Below, in pieces: positions 33,380 through 43,993 of a stretch of 64,000 bases of DNA (positions are counted from its first letter, which is position 1; the number at the start of each line of letters is the position of its first letter). The stretch is from an uncultured Acidobacteriaceae bacterium. Lineage in GTDB: Bacteria > Acidobacteriota > Terriglobia > Terriglobales > Acidobacteriaceae. A program made the translations under genes and the position numbers. The notes beneath the pieces were generated by a model. The model made no database searches. It saw only the letters and a program-made list of their open reading frames with translations, and was not told where the DNA came from. The stretch is from contig CAIKND010000167.1 of NCBI GenBank assembly GCA_903828675.1, positions 22,303 through 86,302 of the forward strand, read 5' to 3'.

Positions 33380-33532
33380 CCGATTTGCCTCCAGCGGCTC
33401 GCCGCTGTCCTCGTTTCGTTTGCCGCTTCTCACAACAAATACTTGTGATCCACTCGCGGAAACTATTGTAGCAATAGCTTGCACGCAAACACTAGCAAAA
33501 CACAAGTGTGTAATGAGGTGCCCTGATCTTTT

Positions 33533-35380
33533 TTACTTGTGCGAGGAAGTCTTCTGCTTTGTCGCGGACTTGTGAGCAGGTTTGCTCGTGGCGCTCGAAC
33601 CCTTTGTTGGCGCGGCTTCCCGCGTCTTCGGTGCCGCTGTTTGCGATTTCGCCGGGCCTGCTGAAGTGCGCCGGCGATGTCCGCTCGATGCGCGTCTTAC
33701 TGTCGCGGGTTCGGCCACATGCAGGCGCCGTCCGGGCTCCACCTTAATGCCCGTGAGTTTATTCCAGCGCCGCAATTGATTCAGTGACACGCCGAATCTG
33801 TCCGCAATCGTCACCAGCGTATCGCCCTTGCGCGTCGTGTAAAGCAGCGTGTGCGCTGAGGGCGCGACCGACGGCGACACCGGAACCACCAATGCTTCCA
33901 CGCCCTGCAGGGCTGCTGTTTCGCTCAGTTGATTGGCTGCGGCCAACTCTGAGACAGTCACGCGATACGCCCGTGCCACCGTGGCCAGTGTGTCCTCGGG
34001 CACCACGCGGTGATAGCGCCACGCGTTGCGACGCGCTTCAGGAATCTGCGCGATGCGCTGATCGAACATCGTGGCCGTACCTGCCGGAAGATGCAGATCG
34101 AACGACGTATCGGGCGGCGTAACAAAGCGCAGCAAGCTCGGATTCAGCGCCATCAGCTCATCCATCGGCGCGCCCACCAGGTCCGACACCAGGCGCAGAT
34201 CCACCGAATAGCCGATGGTCACGGTATCAGTCAGCACCGGAGGATCGAGAGTCAAATCGTCGAAGCCGTACTGTGTCGGATGGTTGGCGATGATGATCGC
34301 GGCCAAAATTTCCGGCACGTAGTTCTTCGTCTCTGCCGGCAGATTGTTGCGCTTGTAGAGTTCCCAGAAATCCGCGTACCCCGTCTTCTGCACTGCACGC
34401 TGCACGTTGCCCGAGCCCCAGTCGTAACCCGCCATCGACAGGTACCAGTCGCCCAACTGGTCGTAAATAAACTTCATGTAGCGCGCGTAAGCGCGCGTGG
34501 ACTTCTCAGGATCAAAGCGCTCGTCCACGTATGCGTTGCGCGCGAGCCCGTAGTTGCCGTGCGGCATAAACTGCCACATCCCGCCCGCGCCCGATTTCCC
34601 ATTCATTGCCCGCGGTTGAAAGCCCGACTCCGCCACTGCAAGGTAGATCAGATCCTGCGGCACGCCTTCTTCGGCCATTACGCGCTGAATCATCGCCCTG
34701 TAGCGGCCCGAGCGCTGGAAGGAGTGCAGCAGCGTGTTGTGCCCCCTTTGCGTATTGGCGAAAAAGTTGATGAAGCCGGCCACGTAGTCGTTGACTACAA
34801 GAGGAAGATCGGACTTGGTCGTAGCCAGTTCGGCCTGGGCCTTCGCCACGATATTGGGATCCACCACGAACGTCGCGTCACTGGCCACATCCGAGGGAGA
34901 GGGTTCCACCTTCGGCGCAAAACCGTTGCCCTGCTTCAGCGCTTCCATCTCCAGCGCGTTCACCTGGTCCACGATGCGGTCGAGTTCATCCTGCAACTGC
35001 GGGTTCGACTTGATGTCTATTCCGCTCGAGAGCATCAGGTCCACAGCGCGATCGAAGTCGGCCTTCGCCTCCGGCAGCTTGCCCTTGCTATAGTTGGCCT
35101 CTCCAAACGCGTATGACTGTTCCACCTGTTGGATAAGCAAGCGCACTCGTCGCTCTTCCATGGTGGGCGGCGCGGCCTGCGCAGTTGAAGCCTGCGGAGA
35201 AGCCGCGGGAAGAGCGGGCGCCGTAGACTGCGGAGCCGCGGGTGCGGTCTTGGGTTGAGAGGGATCGCAGCCGGCCAGCGATAATGCCAGCACGGCGCAA
35301 CCAGCCAGCCGAAGCAGCTTCCAGGTCGTATGCGTGATGAGACGCCGCCGCGTCGGCAAATGTAAGTGAACGAAAGACAC
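33533..35380 (-). CDS. Membrane-bound lytic murein transglycosylase, MltD-like, with LysM domains
   Basis: This 615-residue lipoprotein has a signal peptide ending in lipobox LAGC (about residues 36-39), then a Pro/Ala linker and a helical region. An SLT domain (about 230-370) contains the catalytic glutamate in [13 protein letters not shown] and [40 protein letters not shown]. At least two LysM motifs follow ([23 protein letters not shown] near 450; [27 protein letters not shown] near 515). A basic low-complexity tail ends the protein. It cleaves peptidoglycan glycan chains at the envelope. The start codon is a GTG. It is divergent from lepA with only 73 bases between starts. Confidence 0.93.
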   Translation of the reverse strand: MSFVHLHLPTRRRLITHTTWKLLRLAGCAVLALSLAGCDPSQPKTAPAAPQSTAPALPAASPQASTAQAAPPTMEERRVRLLIQQVEQSYAFGEANYSKGKLPEAKADFDRAVDLMLSSGIDIKSNPQLQDELDRIVDQVNALEMEALKQGNGFAPKVEPSPSDVASDATFVVDPNIVAKAQAELATTKSDLPLVVNDYVAGFINFFANTQRGHNTLLHSFQRSGRYRAMIQRVMAEEGVPQDLIYLAVAESGFQPRAMNGKSGAGGMWQFMPHGNYGLARNAYVDERFDPEKSTRAYARYMKFIYDQLGDWYLSMAGYDWGSGNVQRAVQKTGYADFWELYKRNNLPAETKNYVPEILAAIIIANHPTQYGFDDLTLDPPVLTDTVTIGYSVDLRLVSDLVGAPMDELMALNPSLLRFVTPPDTSFDLHLPAGTATMFDQRIAQIPEARRNAWRYHRVVPEDTLATVARAYRVTVSELAAANQLSETAALQGVEALVVPVSPSVAPSAHTLLYTTRKGDTLVTIADRFGVSLNQLRRWNKLTGIKVEPGRRLHVAEPATVRRASSGHRRRTSAGPAKSQTAAPKTREAAPTKGSSATSKPAHKSATKQKTSSHK

Positions 35381-35453
35381 TATCCCGATGATAAGCTATG
35401 CCATGGAGGCACTGCGCGCTGCATGGCGCTTATGCCCTCTTAAGACGGCCCCC

Positions 35454-37265
<1,812 letters not shown>

Positions 37266-37371
37266 CGCTCTGCGGCAGAGTCGCAGGCATGCCGATTTCC
37301 GCCCCTCAAGTCCACCGGAGCCCAATCGTGTGTAGCCAATCAGCCGCATTCACTCGGGGTCTCGCTTCAGT

Positions 37372-37395
37372 GCACGACTTCAGTCGGGCCGCAAA
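37372..37395 (+). repeat. CGACTTCAGTCG-core hairpin repeat, copy 1
   Basis: This 24-base sequence recurs at 37618-37641 with a single C/T difference. The 5-bp stem CGACT/AGTCG closes a TC loop. A related, stronger hairpin is at 28991-29010. Confidence 0.7.
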
Positions 37396-37510
37396 TATCT
37401 AAGAATAGATGAGGCCTTTACAGACTACGGAAAAACTCCCCGTTCGAAGTTCTCCGGCAAGCTTTGTAACAGTCCTCCACCGGCGTTGCCGGCCCACGAA
37501 GAATGAAACT

Positions 37511-37555
37511 GTGCCCCATCCATCGGACGTCTTTGCTTCTGTCCGATAGGTGGGA
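37511..37555. repeat. REP-like intergenic hairpin, copy 4
   Basis: GTGCCCCATCCATCGGAC pairs imperfectly with GTCCGATAGGTGGGA, with the loop containing CTTTGCTTCT. The frame matches copies 2 and 3. It lies 245 bases after lepA. Confidence 0.65.
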
Positions 37556-37617
37556 GTCCGTAGAGTTCCATCACTATTACTTGTTTTGTTGAACTTGCAT
37601 TCTTGTTTCTTTTTGGG

Positions 37618-37641
37618 GCACGACTTCAGTCGGGTCGCAAA
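37618..37641 (+). repeat. CGACTTCAGTCG-core hairpin repeat, copy 2
   Basis: Near-identical to 37372-37395. It is followed after 17 bases by the left arm of the inverted-repeat element at 37659-37813, as the copy at 28991-29010 is followed by the element at 29035-29190. Confidence 0.7.
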
Positions 37642-37658
37642 CCCACTGAAAGATTCGC

Positions 37659-37813
37659 GGGCCTTACAGGCTGCGGAAAAACTCAATTTTGCAGAAAGGG
37701 CGAGAACGGATCGCGTCAGGATGCCCGAAGAACGATCCGTGAGCCTCGGGTGATATTTTTTTCAATTTGTACCCATTCTGCCCGCATATCGAGTTTTTCC
37801 GCAGCCTCTTCAG
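37659..37813. repeat. About 155-bp inverted-repeat element, copy B, abutting the IS110 remnant
   Basis: The left arm ends GGCTGCGGAAAAACTC (37684) and the right arm begins GAGTTTTTCCGCAGCC (37791), a perfect 16-bp match. Inside, ACGGATCG/CGATCCGT and GCAGAAAGGG/CCCATTCTGC also pair, so the whole element could fold as one long hairpin. Its right end meets the first recognisable transposase codon. Confidence 0.75.
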
Positions 37814-38266
37814 ATCGACGCCATCGACGAACAGATCGAAAAGCTGGCTGTCAAATACCCCGAGATCGGCACTCTGCGCAGCGCACCGGGTGTCGGCCCA
37901 CTGGTGGCCGCGGCCTACGTGCTCACCCTCGACCGGCCCGATGCAGTTCCCAGCAGTCGCTCCGCAGGAGCCTTCCTCGGCCTGCGTCCAGGCCAAAGCC
38001 AGTCTGGCGACTCCGATCCGCAGAAGCGCATCACCCGAACCGGCAATACTTATCTGCGCTACCTGCTGGTACAGTCGGCGCAATACGTTTTGGGCCGCTT
38101 CGGTCCCGATTCGGCCTTGCGCCGATAGGGCCTGAAGCTGGCCGCCAGCGGAGGAAAGCGATCCAAGAAGCGAGCCATCGTCGCGGTGGCCCGCAAACTG
38201 GCCGTTATCCTGCACAGCATGTGGCGCAGCGCCCAGCGCTTCGAGCTCTTTCCACAATCGGCTTAG
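37811..38266 (+). pseudogene. IS110-family transposase remnant (C-terminal half, in-frame stop)
   Basis: In one frame from 37811 the translation matches the C-terminal transposase domain of the IS110/IS116/IS902 family. It reads RSAPGVGPLVAAAYV (the APGVG helix-hairpin-helix), FLGLRPGQSQSGD, KRITRTGNTYLRYLLVQSAQYVL, then after a TAG at 38126-38128 KRSKKRAIVAVARKLAVILHSMW, to a TAG at 38264-38266. The N-terminal DEDD RuvC-like domain and any start codon are missing. It is a decayed fragment joined to a repeat element. A family typical ending (ARKLAVILHSMW) remains, so the 3' end is probably intact. Confidence 0.88.
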
Positions 38267-38641
38267 GCGCAGGCCTGACCGGCAACCCAACCACAACCTC
38301 TCAACCAACCGCCAACCAGACGTGAAGAAAGAAAACAGGCAATGATCTCAGAATCCATCTCCTGTCCGGGTGACTGCGCGCAGGGGCTTGGCCGTCATAG
38401 GCCGTGCTTCAGATAGCAGCCCCGATTCATCACCATCGGACCCCAACAGGCACCGAGCTCACAGCAGCTCACATCGAGTGCGTATAGAAGCCCGAGATGA
38501 ATCTGAAACACGAGAAAAAAGGCAAAAGCAAATGCAAAAACTTCCAATGAGGGAAAAAACAAAAGCAAAAGCACCTTGACACCACCAGCCGTCTCATAGA
38601 AGTCCCTGCTGCATTTTAATTAGCGCATCGACTCAGACTGG

Positions 38642-38668
38642 GCCTTTTTCCGCGGTCTCTTCAGCCCC
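38642..38668 (-). repeat. Inverted outlying copy of the GCTGCGGAAAAA repeat arm
   Basis: It reads CCTTTTTCCGCGGTCTCT, the inverse of the arm at 37412-37437. The pair brackets the whole 1.2-kb segment containing the inner inverted-repeat element and the transposase remnant. Confidence 0.55.
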
Positions 38669-39074
38669 GAATGCTCCCTCCGAGCGACATCGAGCCTCTT
38701 CCGCAACTTCCTCTGCCTCTCCGGCAATGGCCTGGGATCGCCCAGTCGAAAATGCCCCCGGGAGGTGACTGAAGAGATACTTTAGTCACCATCTGTTCAT
38801 ATTCAACTGTGGAAAGCTCCTCAGGCGCGAGGCCGGGCACGAACTCAGGCCTGCTCTTCAATGAGGTGGTAACCAAAAGGGGTTTCTAATTGATAAATAA
38901 GGGCTTGCCTTGCCTGCAACGGGGGGTCGCTAGTTGACAGGAAAGGGAGCTGAGACTTTCAGCCGAAGTTTCCAAAAGTAATCCACAGTTTTTTCCACAG
39001 AAATGGGCCGAAGGTGCAAATTATTTCAACCAGGTAAACAACCTTTTTATTTATGTAGGATGCACGCTCATACA

Positions 39075-39110
39075 CACGCGAAGACCCTGCATTTGCGGGG
39101 TCTTCGCGTG
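39075..39110. terminator. Strong hairpin downstream of the ompH-like gene
   Basis: A 13-bp perfect stem CACGCGAAGACCC/GGGTCTTCGCGTG around a 10-base interval lies 30 bases past the stop codon on the minus strand. There is no clear T-run, so it may be a terminator or a 3'-end protecting hairpin. Confidence 0.6.
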
Positions 39111-39139
39111 CGTAGCGGTCTAACTGATGCGGCCCGGCT

Positions 39140-39772
39140 CTAGTGAGCGGCAGCGGGCTTGGCGGTCCGAGGAGCCGGCTTGGGAGCATCTACTCCCGCA
39201 GGCTGCGCCGGAGGCGCGGGAACTCCCGACTTGGTGTTGTAGGCGTCGATGATTTCCTTGGTTATGTTGGTCGCAGGAGCGGCATAAAGTACGGGAGACG
39301 CCTGTTGCGAAACATCCAGCACCAGCGTATATCCCTTCAGCTCCGAATAAGACTGCATCACGTCATAAACCTTGGATGCAAGGCTGTTATAGACTTCCTG
39401 CATCTCCTGCTGGAAGTCGCTCTGCGCGTCTTGGCCATCACGATCCAACTGCTTCTTCTTGGTATCAATGGCGGTGGCGCGTGACTGCTGTTCTGCCGGC
39501 GTCAGCTTGTCGCCCTGAGCCTGCAGCTGCTTGGTCAGGCTGTCGATCTCGTCGCTAAGCGTCTTGAGCGCCTGGCGCCGGGGATCGTACTTCTTCTGCA
39601 GGTCGGCGAAGTTGCGCTGGCCTTCATTGGTTTGGGCCACAGCCACCTGAAAGGCAATGACGGCAATCTTGGCTGGACCGGCAGGCGCTGCGGTAGCGAC
39701 CGGTGTTTGAGCGGCGGCGCTCAGGACAAAGCCCGAGGCCAGCGTAACAATGAGTGCAAGCGAACGCTTCAT
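39140..39772 (-). CDS. OmpH/Skp-family periplasmic chaperone
   Basis: The 210-residue protein has a signal peptide (1-22, ending AAAQ). Then follow KIAVIAFQVAVAQTNEGQRNFADLQKKYDPRRQ and a long coiled coil (about 60-130, KTLSDEIDSLTKQLQAQGDKL) as in Skp/OmpH. A terminal strand YTLVLDVSQQASPVLYAAP is followed by a Pro/Ala-rich tail of about 35 residues. Skp-type proteins hold unfolded outer-membrane proteins in the periplasm for delivery to BamA, which is encoded directly upstream on the same strand. That bamA-skp order is a well-known envelope arrangement. A terminator-like hairpin lies between the two genes, so the second may have its own promoter. Confidence 0.9.
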   Translation of the reverse strand: MKRSLALIVTLASGFVLSAAAQTPVATAAPAGPAKIAVIAFQVAVAQTNEGQRNFADLQKKYDPRRQALKTLSDEIDSLTKQLQAQGDKLTPAEQQSRATAIDTKKKQLDRDGQDAQSDFQQEMQEVYNSLASKVYDVMQSYSELKGYTLVLDVSQQASPVLYAAPATNITKEIIDAYNTKSGVPAPPAQPAGVDAPKPAPRTAKPAAAH

Positions 39773-40061
39773 TTGAGTCAAAAGCTCCTTCGGAATTCCT
39801 GTGTGGCTGTTCGCGCGGACGCGCGAAAACAAGCCTGTGCCTCCTGAGAAACCTCACGATCTTCTTTGGTGAAACTCCACGCCGAACGGTGCGGAGACAG
39901 AAAAAGATACGGACGGAGACATCAGCAGGAACTAGATGGATTATAGGAGTCCTAGGTAGGAGCGTCAATCAGGCGGGTGTGAATTCCATTGCGACTCCTG
40001 CCCCCTATGCCTGCTGGTTCCCATGCGGACGGTCCGCGCCCGTTCATCATGGAAGAAAACA

Positions 40062-40112
40062 CTGGATACGCAAAAAGACCGCTCTCTGCGAGCGGCCTTT
40101 TTGCGTATCCAG
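40062..40112. terminator. Very long bidirectional hairpin terminator between bamA and the ompH-like gene
   Basis: The two 23-base arms (40062-40084 and 40090-40112, starting CTGGATACGC) pair with a single G-U wobble around a 5-base loop. CTTTTTGCG appears at the 3' side on both strands. It starts 15 bases after the bamA stop. Confidence 0.85.
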
Positions 40113-40126
40113 TTGCGGATCGGTGC

Positions 40127-43030
40127 TTAGAACGTTGTGGAAATGGTTAGGCGGAAGGTTTTACGTGGCTCCCGGAACTGGTAGCGTGCGCCATAAGCCT
40201 GGATGGCCTCGTGGTAGGTGAAGTCACCTGCGCCACCCTGCGGGAACATATCGCGGGTAATCAACTGCGCCGAACAGCTTCCCTGCTTTCCGCCCAAGTT
40301 GACGTCGTTGCAATAAGGCGTCTCATAGAGGCGAAGCGGATTGTAAGCGTAGTACAGGCGGAACGGCGCGTTGACGATCGGCATGATGACCGAGATCTCG
40401 GCGCCCGTGGACATGCGCGGAACAAAATTGGTCCCGGTGATTGGCCGGATGTTCCGCTGAAAGCCCACATCGGAACCGTGAAGTGAGCTCTGGCATGCGC
40501 CATTGCTCACAATCTGGCAACCATAAAGTGGCGCTGTCAGAGTTGCAAAGCCCTGGGGACTCTGCTTCAACTGCCCCTTGTTCACCGCGGCATCGATGCC
40601 AAAGTCGTTGAACAGAGCGAAAGTTACCGGCCCGACGATCGGGATGCGGTACTCGAGGTTCGTGGTCAGGTTGGAATCGCCGCCGATCGAGGCGATACCG
40701 TAGATCGGCAGAGGAACCTGGATGCACTGGTTGTCCTGCGGCGTGGTCGGGTCGCGGGGTACGCAGCTGCCGTCCGGATTGGTGAGTTGGAAGTTCACCC
40801 GGTTGGGCACGTAGCCATAGGGTGTGGCGGAACGCACGTCAAAGCCGCGCAACTCTGCCTCGCCGCCTGAATAGAAGCGGTTGTTGGGTGGAGCCACTTC
40901 GCCGCCAAAGCCCTGCACATAGCCCAACTGCGCGCGGATGCCCAGCACGTTGCGGCCGTTTTCAGACGGGATCAGGTAGTGCATCGGCAAAAAGCGCTTG
41001 TACGCCACGAGCGGCGAGATATAGCGCACATTGCCCCAGATGCCGGCTGCCTGGAACGCCGCCGTGTATTCCTTGCCGGTGCGCGGACGCATCGGATTGT
41101 TGATCGTGTTGTAGGAATACGTCAGCGAAACCGAGCTGTTGACGATGCCTTCCAGGGAGTTCGAGCCCTGGATGCCCGACCGGAAACTGATGGTCTGGAA
41201 GAAGGTCTGCGAAGCCGTGCTGAAGGCCGTGATCGAGGACTTGGTCAGCGAATAGGTGATGCCGACGCGCTGGAATGCATGCCGCTTCAGCGGATAACTG
41301 AGCGAAAGATTCAAGCCGGTCGATGCCTGGTTGTAGTTCTGCGTCAGCGACTGCTGCGCTGAAGACAGGTTCGACGACTCTCCACTGGTGGCCTGGTAGT
41401 TCTTGGCGGCGTTGAAATCCTGCTTGTTGTTGAAAATCTGGAAGCCCACGTTCATGGGGCGATTCTTGATGTAAGGCTGCGTAAAGCCGAATAGGAACTG
41501 CCGGCTTACGTTGCCAAGATTGCCCTGCAGGCTCAGCGTCTCGCCCAAACCAAGGAAATTGTTCGTCTGGTAGTTGATGCCGATAAACGCGCCCGACATA
41601 CCACTGACGCCACCGTTCATACCAATCGAGTTCTTGCCCTTTTCCTTCACCTTCAAAAGCAGCTCGACGGTGCCGGCATCGGCATCCTGGTGCGCTTCAG
41701 AGTCCTGATCCACCTTGAGAGCGTCGAAATATTCCAACTGGTTCAGACGAAGCAGGCTGTACTCCCAAAGCTGCGAGTTGTACACCGAACCCTCATCCAG
41801 CATCAGTTCGCGGCGGATGACACGGTCACGAGTGATGGTGTTGCCCTGGAATTCGATCCGGGATACGTAGAACGGCTTGCCTTCGTCGATATCGATGTTC
41901 AGCGAGACCGTCTTCTTTTGGTCGTCGAACTCAGGCTTGGGGATCGCGCCAAAATTGATGTAACCCAGCTGCCCGTACGCCTTCTTTAGATTCTCTAGGC
42001 CCTTGCCGATTAGCGTGGCGTTGAACCACTCGCCGTCTTTCACTGCGAACGTGCCGCGCAGAGCCTTCACGTTGTTGACCGCCTTGTTGCCGGTAAACGT
42101 GATCGAGCCCAGCTTGTAACGGGAGCCCTCTTCGATATTCATCAGAATATCGATGCGCTTACCCTTGTTGGGGCGGAACGTGAACCAGTTCAATCCACCC
42201 TGATCGCGAATCTGGGTCTTCGGCTCTTCCACCGCGGCGGTGTAATAGCCCTTGTCGCGGTACGCCTGGCGAACTCGCTCGGTATCTTCTTCAAGCTTGG
42301 AAGCGTCGAAGGTCTGAGAGAACAGGTTCTCGAAGACGATGGAATAGGGAATGCCGATCGGCTTCAGGTTCTTCATCGAACGGCGCAGCAGCAGCGGGCC
42401 GATGTGTTCGTTCCCACCAAAGCGGATCTGGCCGACCTTTACAACCGGGCCTTCCTTGATGTTGAAGTTCACCTGAACCGACGCCGGAGGAATCGTCTTC
42501 ACTTCGGTCTTGATCGAGGCAAACTGGTGCCCATGCTCGGCCAGCAGTTCCTTGACCACCGCTTCGGCCCGCTTGATCTTGGTCGGGTCATACTGGCTCT
42601 CAACCGAGAAGCCAACCTTTTCCTTCTTGAAGCGATCCAGCACGTCCGACACCGAGATGGTGCTCAGGCCCTTGTAGTTGATCTCGCGGATCGTGGGCTT
42701 TTCCCGAACAAAAATGTTCAGAATTATGCCCTTTTCCGACTCCTCACGCTCAATGCGCAGGTCGTCGAAATACGAGGTATTCCACAGCGAGTTGAAATCG
42801 CGCTCGATGGAAATCGGGTCGTAGGTATCGCCGGCATGAGTAAACAGCCGGGCAAGAATTGTTTCCTTGGGAATTCTCCGGTTGCCAATGACGCGAATCG
42901 AATCCACGGTCTGTGGCTGCTGCGCCACGGCCGCGACGGAAGTCGCCACCAAGGCCAGCATCAACATCATGCGTGCCAGACGGGATGCGGTTCGCACGGT
43001 CCGGGAGATGCAAGTGCGCTTCGTCTTCAC
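40127..43030 (-). CDS. bamA: Outer-membrane protein assembly factor BamA
   Basis: This protein of about 967 residues inserts beta-barrel proteins into the outer membrane. After the signal peptide (hydrophobic MMLMLALVATSVAAVAQQ) there are five POTRA-like domains (about 45-430). A 16-strand barrel follows, including the conserved loop motif FYSGGEAELRGFDVRS (family VRGF), and the terminal residue is Phe. It is larger than E. coli BamA (about 810), mainly through barrel-loop insertions rich in Asn and Ser. I use the GTG at 43030, which gives a basic signal peptide and has AGGG upstream; the frame is open to a GTG at 43102 whose extra residues do not look like a signal sequence. Confidence 0.94.
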   Translation of the reverse strand: MKTKRTCISRTVRTASRLARMMLMLALVATSVAAVAQQPQTVDSIRVIGNRRIPKETILARLFTHAGDTYDPISIERDFNSLWNTSYFDDLRIEREESEKGIILNIFVREKPTIREINYKGLSTISVSDVLDRFKKEKVGFSVESQYDPTKIKRAEAVVKELLAEHGHQFASIKTEVKTIPPASVQVNFNIKEGPVVKVGQIRFGGNEHIGPLLLRRSMKNLKPIGIPYSIVFENLFSQTFDASKLEEDTERVRQAYRDKGYYTAAVEEPKTQIRDQGGLNWFTFRPNKGKRIDILMNIEEGSRYKLGSITFTGNKAVNNVKALRGTFAVKDGEWFNATLIGKGLENLKKAYGQLGYINFGAIPKPEFDDQKKTVSLNIDIDEGKPFYVSRIEFQGNTITRDRVIRRELMLDEGSVYNSQLWEYSLLRLNQLEYFDALKVDQDSEAHQDADAGTVELLLKVKEKGKNSIGMNGGVSGMSGAFIGINYQTNNFLGLGETLSLQGNLGNVSRQFLFGFTQPYIKNRPMNVGFQIFNNKQDFNAAKNYQATSGESSNLSSAQQSLTQNYNQASTGLNLSLSYPLKRHAFQRVGITYSLTKSSITAFSTASQTFFQTISFRSGIQGSNSLEGIVNSSVSLTYSYNTINNPMRPRTGKEYTAAFQAAGIWGNVRYISPLVAYKRFLPMHYLIPSENGRNVLGIRAQLGYVQGFGGEVAPPNNRFYSGGEAELRGFDVRSATPYGYVPNRVNFQLTNPDGSCVPRDPTTPQDNQCIQVPLPIYGIASIGGDSNLTTNLEYRIPIVGPVTFALFNDFGIDAAVNKGQLKQSPQGFATLTAPLYGCQIVSNGACQSSLHGSDVGFQRNIRPITGTNFVPRMSTGAEISVIMPIVNAPFRLYYAYNPLRLYETPYCNDVNLGGKQGSCSAQLITRDMFPQGGAGDFTYHEAIQAYGARYQFREPRKTFRLTISTTF

Positions 43031-43442
43031 CGGGCAGGAACCCTGCGGCGAGCAAAAGTACTGGTACGATCCATAGTTCGGCTTCACGGGAAAAATATGC
43101 ACACCCTCATTGCTGAAAAATCTGGTCCTGCCTCAAGGAAAGATTGATTATATTTGACCGTGGCCACCCTGCCCAAACTCTCGTCTTGGCAATCGGCTCG
43201 GAAACTGTGTCTTTCCCATAATTTCCCTGCCGCGCCTGGCTCTCGCGGACTCGGTCCGGACCCCAATTCCACCCCAGAGGCAAAATCCCGCCGCCGGAAA
43301 GCTGGATTATCGGTACCCATTCCACAGTCTACCGGAACGAACCGGGTTACGACGCTCTTGCATCCAGTCTGTTCGCGGCAGCATCCTTCTTAGACGCAGG
43401 CCAGCGACACAGGACACCGCCCCGCAACGAGGTTTTCTAGCC
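43031..43442. other. Divergent region between bamA and the glutathione peroxidase gene
   Basis: About 340-410 bases without a supported gene, expected to hold promoters for both. The part to 43102 is the possible upstream extension of bamA. I see no convincing promoter pair or repeat. Confidence 0.4.
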
Positions 43443-43952
43443 ATGATTGGTTCTTACGAAACGATTTATGATTTCTCTGCCCTACTGCTCGATGGGCGCT
43501 CTACCAACCTGGCCGAGTTCCGTGGCCGGGTGCTGCTGATTGTGAATACAGCCAGCCAATGCGGCTTTACCCCGCAATTCAACGGTCTCGAATTGCTCTA
43601 CCAAACCTACAGAAACCGCGGTCTTGAAGTCCTGGGCTTCCCTTCCAACCAGTTCGGCGCGCAGGAGCCGGGGTCGGCAGAGGAAATCGGCGCGTTCTGT
43701 GAAAAAAATTATGGAGTCACCTTTCCCATGTTCGCCAAAATCGACGTGAACGGCCCCCATGCCCATCCGCTTTACCGGTTCCTGAAAAGGGCAAAGCCCG
43801 GATTCTTGGGAGTTTTCGGCGCCTCGTCCATCAAGTGGAACTTCACCAAGTTTCTTGTTGACCGGAAGGGCAACTTGGTTGGCCGCTATGGTTCCGCCAC
43901 TAGGCCAAAGGCCCTCGCCGGCGCCATCGAACGGCTCCTGGGCAATCCATAA
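43443..43952 (+). CDS. Glutathione peroxidase-family thiol peroxidase
   Basis: The 169-residue protein contains the family signatures VNTASQCGFTPQFNGLELLY (peroxidatic Cys about 40), LGFPSNQFGAQEPGS (about 65-79) and IKWNFTKFLVDRKG (about 129-142). The active-site residue is Cys, not selenocysteine, so bacterial members of this kind usually use thioredoxin. No signal peptide is evident, so it is probably cytoplasmic. It converges with the downstream membrane-protein gene. It is the second peroxidase in this window beside the exported peroxiredoxin at 31188. Confidence 0.94.
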   Translation: MIGSYETIYDFSALLLDGRSTNLAEFRGRVLLIVNTASQCGFTPQFNGLELLYQTYRNRGLEVLGFPSNQFGAQEPGSAEEIGAFCEKNYGVTFPMFAKIDVNGPHAHPLYRFLKRAKPGFLGVFGASSIKWNFTKFLVDRKGNLVGRYGSATRPKALAGAIERLLGNP

Positions 43953-43993
43953 CGACACCGACTCCCCTACCCCATCGCCATCCCCCACTGCTC

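Larger units (their letters stand above)
37266..37810 (+). other. Repeat-rich 545-bp intergenic segment after lepA
   Basis: No gene is supported. It contains two copies of a composite repeat: a 24-base CGACTTCAGTCG-core sequence (37372-37395 and 37618-37641, one mismatch), each followed 16-17 bases later by a TTACAG(A/G)CT(A/G)CGGAAAAACTC motif (37412-37437 and 37659-37684). One REP-like hairpin (37511-37555) lies between them. Confidence 0.7.
38267..39139. other. 870-bp intergenic region, decayed, no gene seen
   Basis: No open frame here has a ribosome site plus protein-like composition. Features are a purine-rich AAAAGCAAAAGC-type stretch near 38515-38575, an inverted copy of the GCTGCGGAAAAA motif (CTTTTTCCGCGGTCTCTTCAG, within 38642-38663), a hairpin GGTGACT/AGTCACC (38765-38791), an AT-rich stretch near 38990-39060 and a strong hairpin at 39075-39110. 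Confidence 0.55.

Noticed and set aside
32111..33448. 445-codon plus-strand frame spanning the dinB-like and histone-like region
   Set aside because: It overlaps the DinB-like gene in another frame and is antisense to the Lys/Ala repeat gene; the Leu/Phe/Gly repeats are the complement of AAG-rich codons.
38661..38876. 71-codon minus-strand ORF in the decayed region
   Set aside because: Starts at TTG without a ribosome site and looks random after residue 40.
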